In this document: one piece after another, positions 58,836-64,000 of the stretch
How positions within the stretch are numbered: position 1 is the first letter of the stretch
How the letters are laid out: every line of letters starts with the position of its first letter
Assembly (NCBI RefSeq): GCF_023721795.1
Contig: NZ_JAMQYE010000002.1
Location: forward strand, 541,680 to 605,679
Direction of reading: 5' to 3'
From: Zeimonas sediminis
GTDB lineage: Bacteria; Pseudomonadota; Gammaproteobacteria; Burkholderiales; Burkholderiaceae_E
Length of the DNA: 64,000 nt
Program-made: the position numbers and the translations under genes
The notes under the pieces: model-generated
What the model was told of the DNA's origin: nothing
The model's database searches: none
The model's input: only the letters and a program-made list of their open reading frames with translations

Positions 58836-60143
58836 ATGCAGGTGATGATTCTCGGCAGCGGCGTGATCGGCGTGACCAGCGCCTGGTACCTGGCGAAGGC
58901 CGGCATGCAGGTGACGGTCGTCGACCGCCAGCCGGACGCCGCGCTCGAGACCAGCTTCGCCAACGCCGGCCAGATCTCGCCCGGCTACTCGACGCCCTGG
59001 GCGGCGCCAGGCATCCCGATGAAGGCGCTTCGCTGGCTCTTCGAGAAGCACGCGCCGCTGGCCGTTCGCCCCGACGGATCGCTGTTCCAGCTGCAGTGGC
59101 TCGCGCAGATGCTTGCCAACTGCAGCGCCGATCGCTACGCGGTCAACAAGGAGCGAATGCTGCGCGTGGCCGAGTACAGCCGCGACTGCCTGCGCGCACT
59201 GCGCTCCGAGACCGGCATCGCCTACGAAGGGCGGCAGCGCGGCACGCTGCAGGTGTTCCGCAAGCCCGCCCAGCTCGAGGCCGCCCAGCGCGACATCGAG
59301 GTGCTCAGGGAGGTTGGCGTGCCCTTCGAGCTGCTCGACGCCGAGGGCATCGCCGGCGCCGAACCGGCACTCGCGGCCGCTCGCGACAGGCTGGTCGGCG
59401 CGCTGCGGCTGCCCGGCGACGAGACCGGGGATTGCCAGCTGTTCACGTCCCGGCTGGCCGACATGTGCCGCGAGGCCGGCGTGCGCTTCGAGTACGGCCG
59501 CACGATCGAGTCGCTGGTCGGCGGCGGCGACCGCATCGAGGGCGTCGTGGTCGACGGCGCGCTGCGCAGGGCCGACCAGTACGTGCTGGCGCTGGGCAGC
59601 TGGTCGCGCCGGCTGGCGCTCGACGTCGGGCTGTCGCTCCCGGTCTACCCGCTGAAGGGCTACTCGCTGACCGTGCCGATCGTCGACGCCACACGCGCGC
59701 CGGTGTCCACCGTGATGGACGAGACCTACAAGATCGCGATCACCCGCTTCGAGGACCGGATCCGCGTCGGCGGCATGGCCGAGGTGGCCGGCTACGACCT
59801 GTCGCTGAACCCGAAGCGCCGCGCGACCCTCGAGATGGTCGTCGGCGACCTGTTCGCAGGTGCCGGCGACCTGCCGGCCGCCAGCTTCTGGACCGGCCTG
59901 CGGCCGATGACACCGGACGGCACCCCGATCGTCGGCCGGGCCCCGCAACGCAACCTGTGGCTGAACACCGGCCACGGCACGCTGGGCTGGACGATGGCCT
60001 GCGGCTCGGGCAGCCTGCTGGCCGACCAGATCGCCGGCAAGCGGCCGGAGATCAGCCCGGAAGGCCTGGGGCCGGAGCGCTATGCGCGTGGCGTGCGGCG
60101 CGCAGGCAGTCGCCCCGCGTGGCGCCCCCGTCCGGCACACTGA
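58836..60143 (+). CDS. dadA: D-amino acid dehydrogenase
   Basis: FAD-dependent membrane-associated enzyme that oxidises D-alanine and other D-amino acids to keto acids. 435 residues; FAD site [20 protein letters not shown], then [20 protein letters not shown] and [13 protein letters not shown]-terminal [23 protein letters not shown] 58836 has GGAG 8 nt upstream; ATG 58824 is possible. The divergent Lrp gene is 211 nt away, and the interval contains several TTTCC/GGAAA runs that could be Lrp sites. No dadX racemase follows. Confidence 0.95.
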   Translation: MQVMILGSGVIGVTSAWYLAKAGMQVTVVDRQPDAALETSFANAGQISPGYSTPWAAPGIPMKALRWLFEKHAPLAVRPDGSLFQLQWLAQMLANCSADRYAVNKERMLRVAEYSRDCLRALRSETGIAYEGRQRGTLQVFRKPAQLEAAQRDIEVLREVGVPFELLDAEGIAGAEPALAAARDRLVGALRLPGDETGDCQLFTSRLADMCREAGVRFEYGRTIESLVGGGDRIEGVVVDGALRRADQYVLALGSWSRRLALDVGLSLPVYPLKGYSLTVPIVDATRAPVSTVMDETYKIAITRFEDRIRVGGMAEVAGYDLSLNPKRRATLEMVVGDLFAGAGDLPAASFWTGLRPMTPDGTPIVGRAPQRNLWLNTGHGTLGWTMACGSGSLLADQIAGKRPEISPEGLGPERYARGVRRAGSRPAWRPRPAH

Positions 60144-60238
60144 AGGGGCACCCGGGCTGGCTCGCTGAAAGCGTACCGAGGGCAGCCCGCCGACCGGCAC
60201 ACGCCGGGAAGGCCGCCGCGGCGGCGACCTCCGCGACG

Positions 60239-60304
60239 CAGTTCGGCCTCTGCGCCGCCGCAGTTCGGCCTCCGCGCCGCCGCCGTTCAGCCTCCGCGCG
60301 CCAT
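60239..60304. repeat. Three 22-bp tandem repeats at the 3' end of the acetoacetyl-CoA synthetase gene
   Basis: Units at 60239-60260, 60261-60282 and 60283-60304 share the core GTTCGGCCTC.GCGCCGCC; the third, more diverged, contains the stop codon (60287-60289) and the last codons of the gene. The rest of the dadA-aacS interval (60144-60286) shows no gene. Confidence 0.75.
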
Positions 60305-62386
60305 CCCGAACGCCACGAACCAGTCGATCGACCCGGGATTCGCCATCGAGTCCTTGTTGACCGACTTCTCGACCGGGTGGCCGAGCAGGATCTTCTTGAC
60401 CGGCACCTCGAGCTTCTTGCCGGACATCGTTCGCGGCACCTCGGGGATCGCGAAGACCTCGTTCGGGACATGGCGCGCCGACAGCTTGGTGCGGATCGCG
60501 TCGAGCAGGCGCTTGCGCAGATCGGGCGCCACGCCGGTGTCGCCCCTCGCCGCGGTCGCGCCGTCGGGCGCCGGCCCCTTCGAGCCCGGTCCGGCGATGC
60601 CGCTGCCCGGCTCGCGCAGCACCACGAACAGCGCCAGGAAGGACTCGCGACCGAGATACTCCAGGTCGATCACCAGCGAATCGGCGATCTCGCCGAACTC
60701 CTCGACCACCCGGTACAGCTCGCTGGTGCCCATCCGGATGCCGTAGCGGTTGATCGTCGAGTCCGAGCGGCCGTAGATCACGCCGGTGACCGACTCCGGG
60801 CGCTCGATCAGCTTCAGCCAGTCGCCGTGGCGCCACACGTTGGGCGGCCCCGGGTAGGTGTCGAAGTAGCTCTCGAAGTAGCGGGTGCCGTCGTCGTCGC
60901 CCCAGAAGTAGAGCGGCATCGACGGCATCGACTCGGTACACACCAGTTCGCCGACCTCGCCAATCAGCGGCTTGCCGTCGTCGCTCCAGGCGTAGACCGC
61001 CGAGCCCAGGCAGCGGCACTGCATTTCGCCCGGATAGATCGGCAGCGTCGGGCAGGCCGTCAGGAACGCGGTGCCCGGGTCGGTGCCGCCGGAGATCGAG
61101 GCGATCAGCAGGTCGTCGCCGACGTTCTCGTAGAGCCAGCGATAGGCGTCCTCGGTCAGCGGCGAACCGGTTGAGCCGATCGTGCGCAGCGCCGACAGGT
61201 CGAACTGCTCGCGCGGCTTCAGGCCGGCCTTCATGCACAGCCCGATGAAGGCCGGCGAGATGCCCATGAAGCTCAGCTTCTCGCGGGCCGCCAGCCGCCA
61301 GAGCGTGGTCGGGTCCGGGTAGCCGGGATTGCCGTCGAACTGCAGCATCGTCGCGCCGGTCATCAATGTGGACAGCCAGAAATTCCACATGATCCAGTTC
61401 GTCGACGAGAACCAGAAGAAGCGGTCGTCGGCGTCGATGTCGGTGTGCAGCGTCGCGCCCTTCAGCGACTCGATCACGGTGCCGCCGTGTCCGTGCACGA
61501 TCGGCTTGGGCATGCCGGTGGTGCCCGACGAGTAGACGATCCACAGCGGGTGCGAGAACGGCACCGGCGTGAAGGCGGGCGGACGCAGCGTGGCCACGAT
61601 TTCGTCGTAGCGGCGCTGCGCGACGGCGCGCGACGCGCCGCCCTGGTCTTCGATGCCGGTGAGGTCGAGCTCCGCTCCCGGATCGAGGTAGGGAACGAAG
61701 ACGACCGCCTCGACCGACGGCAATTGCGCGACCAGCTGGCGGACGATTTCGCGCCGGTCGAAGTCCTTGCCCCCGTACCGGTAGCCGTCGACCGCGAACA
61801 GGACCTTCGGCGCGATCTGGCGGAAGCGGTCGAGCACGCTGACCGGCCCCATCTCCGGCGAGGTGCTGGACCAGATGCCGCCCAGGCTCATCGTTGCGAG
61901 CGCAGCCACCGCGGCCTGGGGAATGTTCGGCAGGTAGGCCACGCAGCGGTCGCCGGGCTGCACGCCGAGCTCGCGCAGCGCCTCGATCATCGCACCGACC
62001 TCGCCCGCGAGACGGCTCCAGGTGATCTCGGTGCGCGGCCGCAGCTCGGACTCGAACACGATCGCGACCCGCTCCCCGGCATCCGGCCGGGTCGCCGAGC
62101 GCAGCGCATGCTCCGCGTAGTTCAGCGTCGCCCCCGGGAACCACTCGGCGCCAGGCATCTTGCGCTCGACCAGCACCCTGCTGGCCGGCGTGTGCAGGAT
62201 CATCCCAGTGAACTCGCGGATCGAGTCCCAGAACGCCTCGAGGTCCGTGACCGACCAGCGCCACAGGGACTCGTAGTCGGCGAACTCCAGGCCGCGCTCG
62301 GCCTCGAGCCACCTCAGATAGCGGGTGATCCCGGCGTTCTCGATCCGTTCGGCTGTCGGCCGCCAGAGCGGCTCGGGGGCGTTCAT
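60287..62386 (-). CDS. Acetoacetyl-CoA synthetase
   Basis: AMP-forming acetoacetate-CoA ligase of 699 residues, full family length. P-loop IVYSSGTTGMPKPIVHGHGG, SSTNWIMWNFWLS, SISGGTDPGTAF, and YGRSDSTINRYGIRMGTSE near the hinge, with the catalytic Lys near TMSGKKLEVPVKK. It lets the cell use acetoacetate, for example from polyhydroxybutyrate breakdown. A ~25-residue Gly/Ala-rich insert (GPGSKGPAPDGATAARGDTG) lies before the C-terminal domain. ATG 62386 follows AAGGAGA at ideal spacing. Confidence 0.94.
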   Translation of the reverse strand: MNAPEPLWRPTAERIENAGITRYLRWLEAERGLEFADYESLWRWSVTDLEAFWDSIREFTGMILHTPASRVLVERKMPGAEWFPGATLNYAEHALRSATRPDAGERVAIVFESELRPRTEITWSRLAGEVGAMIEALRELGVQPGDRCVAYLPNIPQAAVAALATMSLGGIWSSTSPEMGPVSVLDRFRQIAPKVLFAVDGYRYGGKDFDRREIVRQLVAQLPSVEAVVFVPYLDPGAELDLTGIEDQGGASRAVAQRRYDEIVATLRPPAFTPVPFSHPLWIVYSSGTTGMPKPIVHGHGGTVIESLKGATLHTDIDADDRFFWFSSTNWIMWNFWLSTLMTGATMLQFDGNPGYPDPTTLWRLAAREKLSFMGISPAFIGLCMKAGLKPREQFDLSALRTIGSTGSPLTEDAYRWLYENVGDDLLIASISGGTDPGTAFLTACPTLPIYPGEMQCRCLGSAVYAWSDDGKPLIGEVGELVCTESMPSMPLYFWGDDDGTRYFESYFDTYPGPPNVWRHGDWLKLIERPESVTGVIYGRSDSTINRYGIRMGTSELYRVVEEFGEIADSLVIDLEYLGRESFLALFVVLREPGSGIAGPGSKGPAPDGATAARGDTGVAPDLRKRLLDAIRTKLSARHVPNEVFAIPEVPRTMSGKKLEVPVKKILLGHPVEKSVNKDSMANPGSIDWFVAFGMARGG

Positions 62387-62429
62387 CGCGGAAGTCTCCT
62401 TCATTTTCGTCGATCCGACGCAAAACGAG

Positions 62430-62495
62430 ACTATAGCGGAGCCGAGCCCTCCGCCACTGCCCCCGCTCCTGCCCCCGCTCCTGCCCCCGCTCCTG
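62430..62495 (-). promoter_or_regulatory. Promoter of the acetoacetyl-CoA synthetase gene with upstream 12-bp repeats
   Basis: On the minus strand TATAGT (62435-62430) is a good -10 element about 44 nt before the start codon; the -35 is poor. Immediately upstream of where the -35 should be, three exact 12-bp units (CCCCCGCTCCTG on the plus strand) occupy 62460-62495. They may be binding sites or a slippage-prone spacer. Confidence 0.5.
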
Positions 62496-62601
62496 CCCCA
62501 TTTGCTGCGCCGCCCGCGCGCCGATGCGGCCCCGGCGCCCGCAGGCCACCGCGCCGACGACGGGAGTGCATCGGAGCGCCGTCGGCACTTTCCGGCCGCA
62601 C

Positions 62602-62690
62602 AAAAAGAAAGCCCGAACCGCTTTCGGGGTTCGGGCTTAATCCACCGAGGAGGTGGAGGAGGAGACACCGGGTGAACGTCGGCTCGGCCG
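62602..62690 (-). ncRNA. Small RNA with anti-Shine-Dalgarno loop (copy B)
   Basis: Has the same ordered parts as the small RNA at 38112-38199: an unpaired TCTCCTCCTCC, a hairpin with stem CCACC/GGTGG (62642-62646 and 62652-62656) with loop TCCTC, the linker GGATTAAG, and an intrinsic terminator of 11 bp (62609-62619 with 62628-62638) followed by TTTCTTTTT. The shared boxes are conserved while the 5' part and terminator loop differ, which indicates a family rather than a recent copy. The 5' end is estimated from copy A; no strong promoter is obvious. It lies between the acetoacetyl-CoA synthetase gene and a divergent LysR gene. Confidence 0.62.
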
Positions 62691-62852
62691 CCGTTCGAAT
62701 TCCTTCGCTGCGCTTCGATCTATCCGGGCTTTCCGCGCCGGAGACCGAAATGTTGCGCTGCGGTATGACGCTATTATCGGCATCCCCGGCCATATTTCCA
62801 ATTGATGTTTGGCATATAATTCATTCCCTCGGTGAATGTTTTGGGGCCACCG

Positions 62853-63842
62853 ATGAACTTCCGGACTCTCGACCTGAACCTGCTTCGGGTCTTCGACGAG
62901 ATCATGGCCGAGCGGAACCTGACCCGGGCGGCCCACAATCTCGCCATGACCCAGCCTGCGGTCAGCAACGCGCTTCGCCGCCTGCGTGACGCGCTCGGCG
63001 ACGAACTCGTCGTGCGTTCCGGCCATGGCGTAGAGCCGACTCCCGCGGCGCGCCAGTGGTGGCCGGCAGTGCGCGAGGCGCTCACGCAGTTGCGCAACAC
63101 CTTCGCCCCGGGGGAGTTCGTCGCTGCGGAATCGCGCGCGAGCTTCACGATCGCGATGGCAGACGCGACCGCCGCGCTCCTCGTGCCGGCGATGGTCTCG
63201 ATCATCGAGAGCGAGGCACCGGGCGTTTCGCTTCGGGTCCTGCCGCTCACCACTCGCGACCCGCGCAAGTTGCTGGAGACCCAGGACATCGACCTGGCGA
63301 TCGGCTATTTCCCGGCGGCGATCGCCTCCATCGGCTCCGTGGAGTCGCAGGAAGAGGCGCTCGCCCAGTTCGGCACCGAGCAGCTCTACAGCAGCGACTA
63401 CATCTGCGTGATGCGTCGCGACCATCCGCTCGCCTCGGTCGAGCTCACGCTCGACGCCTACTGCGACGCACACCACCTGCTGGTGAGCTTCTCGGGTCGC
63501 CCGGTCGGCTTCGTCGACGAAGCGCTCGCCGCGTTGAACCGGAGGCGCCGCGTCGTGCTCACCGTCAACCAGTTCTTCACCGCCGGCATGGTGGTCGCGA
63601 ACTCGGACCTCCTGACGGTGCTTCCCGCCCACTTCCTGGCATCGACCGGCATGGGCTACGCGTTCGAGACCCGTCCGGTGCCCTTCCAGTTGCCCCGAGT
63701 GAACGTCGACATGCTCTGGCATCGCCGCAGGGCGACCCGCCCCGGGCACGACTGGCTCTGCGAGTCGGTCAGGCGCGCTGCGGCGCGAGGCACCACGCCC
63801 CCCTACGCGGCGGTGAAGCCCGGGGTGTCGGCCGCTACCTGA
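62853..63842 (+). CDS. LysR-family transcriptional regulator
   Basis: 329-residue regulator of the NodD-like branch. Winged helix at the N-terminus (RNLTRAAHNLAMTQPAVSNA) and a periplasmic-binding-like effector domain (ASFTIAMADATAALLVPAM ...). ATG 62853 gives the usual MNFRTLDLNLLRVFDEI; the in-frame GTG at 62832 adds seven residues. A perfect TATAAT (about 62814-62819) precedes it. Neighbours are the acetoacetyl-CoA synthetase and small RNA genes on the other strand; the regulated genes are not evident. Confidence 0.94.
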   Translation: MNFRTLDLNLLRVFDEIMAERNLTRAAHNLAMTQPAVSNALRRLRDALGDELVVRSGHGVEPTPAARQWWPAVREALTQLRNTFAPGEFVAAESRASFTIAMADATAALLVPAMVSIIESEAPGVSLRVLPLTTRDPRKLLETQDIDLAIGYFPAAIASIGSVESQEEALAQFGTEQLYSSDYICVMRRDHPLASVELTLDAYCDAHHLLVSFSGRPVGFVDEALAALNRRRRVVLTVNQFFTAGMVVANSDLLTVLPAHFLASTGMGYAFETRPVPFQLPRVNVDMLWHRRRATRPGHDWLCESVRRAAARGTTPPYAAVKPGVSAAT

Positions 63843-63935
63843 CGACAGGGGCCAGGCCGAGGCCCTTCGGGGCCCAATCGGCCCGTTGCCCGCGCCGACG
63901 CCGCCTACGACGCCACGCCCTGCCGCGCCCGGAAA

Positions 63936-63969
63936 GCAAAAAAGCCACCCTGTGGGGTGGCTTTTTTGC
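63936..63969. terminator. Bidirectional terminator between lysR and the 5S rRNA end
   Basis: Perfect 15-bp inverted repeat (63936-63950 with 63955-63969), core GCCACCC/GGGTGGC flanked by A6 and T6, loop TGTG. It has a T-run in both directions and so can end both the lysR transcript and the rRNA operon arriving from the right. Confidence 0.93.
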
Positions 63970-63981
63970 GTCGGAGAGGAG

Positions 63982-64000
63982 TGCCTGACGATGTCCTACT
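63982..64000 (-). rRNA. rrf: 3' end of a 5S rRNA gene, cut by window edge
   Basis: Read on the minus strand the last 19 bases are AGTAGGACATCGTCAGGCA, which matches the conserved 3' end of betaproteobacterial 5S rRNA (AGTAGG..ATCGTCAGGC). The strong terminator 13 nt beyond it fits the end of an rRNA operon transcribed leftward. Only ~19 of ~115 nt are visible. Confidence 0.72.

Noticed and set aside
60927..62603. Antisense reading of the acetoacetyl-CoA synthetase gene as part of a 1318-codon minus-strand protein
   Set aside because: That frame lacks family motifs and crosses dadA antisense; the true synthetase frame holds the AMP-binding motifs and ends at 60287.
63991..64000. ATG with GAGGAG 9 nt upstream at the right edge, apparent start of a new gene
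   Set aside because: The sequence is better explained as the reverse complement of the 5S rRNA 3' end (CGTCAGGC) next to a terminator.

Overview
The window is about 64 kb of very GC-rich, gene-dense DNA with many GTG starts and overlapping stop/start codons. The gene content and order point to a betaproteobacterium of the order Burkholderiales: recA-recX-sucC-sucD-terC beside a type IV pilin gene, glyA-nrdR-rib genes-nusB-thiL-pgpA, a RibB protein with a degenerate second domain, and Omp32-type porins. The genus cannot be fixed from the sequence alone.

Left part (1-14 kb): a Chp/Pil chemosensory operon for twitching motility (rubredoxin, pilG, pilH, pilI, pilJ, chpA cut by the window edge), then thiE and the major pilin pilA with a sigma-54 type promoter. 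Next come the remains of a Phd/PIN toxin-antitoxin pair and a three-gene signalling set: an FHA protein, a CHASE2 adenylate cyclase and a metallo-beta-lactamase-fold phosphodiesterase. cAMP controls type IV pili in other bacteria, so this neighbourhood is coherent. Middle-left (14-33 kb): terC, sucDC, recX-recA with an SOS box, pncC, pgpA, thiL, nusB, the riboflavin genes, an acetolactate-synthase-like TPP enzyme followed by a 32-bp perfect inverted repeat, nrdR, glyA, a phosphoglycerate-mutase-type phosphatase, a YbhB protein, dtd and tyrS.

Middle-right (33-48.6 kb): an M23 peptidoglycan peptidase with anmK (murein growth and recycling), erpA, argC, rplM-rpsI, a small RNA gene, osmC, coq7, two paralogous porins, an alpha/beta-hydrolase lipoprotein, fadD, an aminopeptidase and a molybdopterin oxidoreductase. 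Right part (48.6-64 kb): a peptide-type ABC importer interleaved with two M20 amidohydrolases, an LD-carboxypeptidase with a repeat-encoded Gln/Gly insert behind an Lrp regulator, dadA, acetoacetyl-CoA synthetase, a second copy of the small RNA, a LysR regulator and, at the extreme right edge, what looks like the 3' end of a 5S rRNA gene with its terminator.

Most of the window is housekeeping chromosome. The least ordinary signals are the pair of small RNA genes that expose an anti-Shine-Dalgarno loop, the decayed toxin-antitoxin remnant, the 32-bp inverted repeat, the tandem-repeat-encoded protein inserts, and the cyclase/FHA/phosphodiesterase module next to the pilus genes. I saw no CRISPR array, prophage, transposase or tRNA gene.
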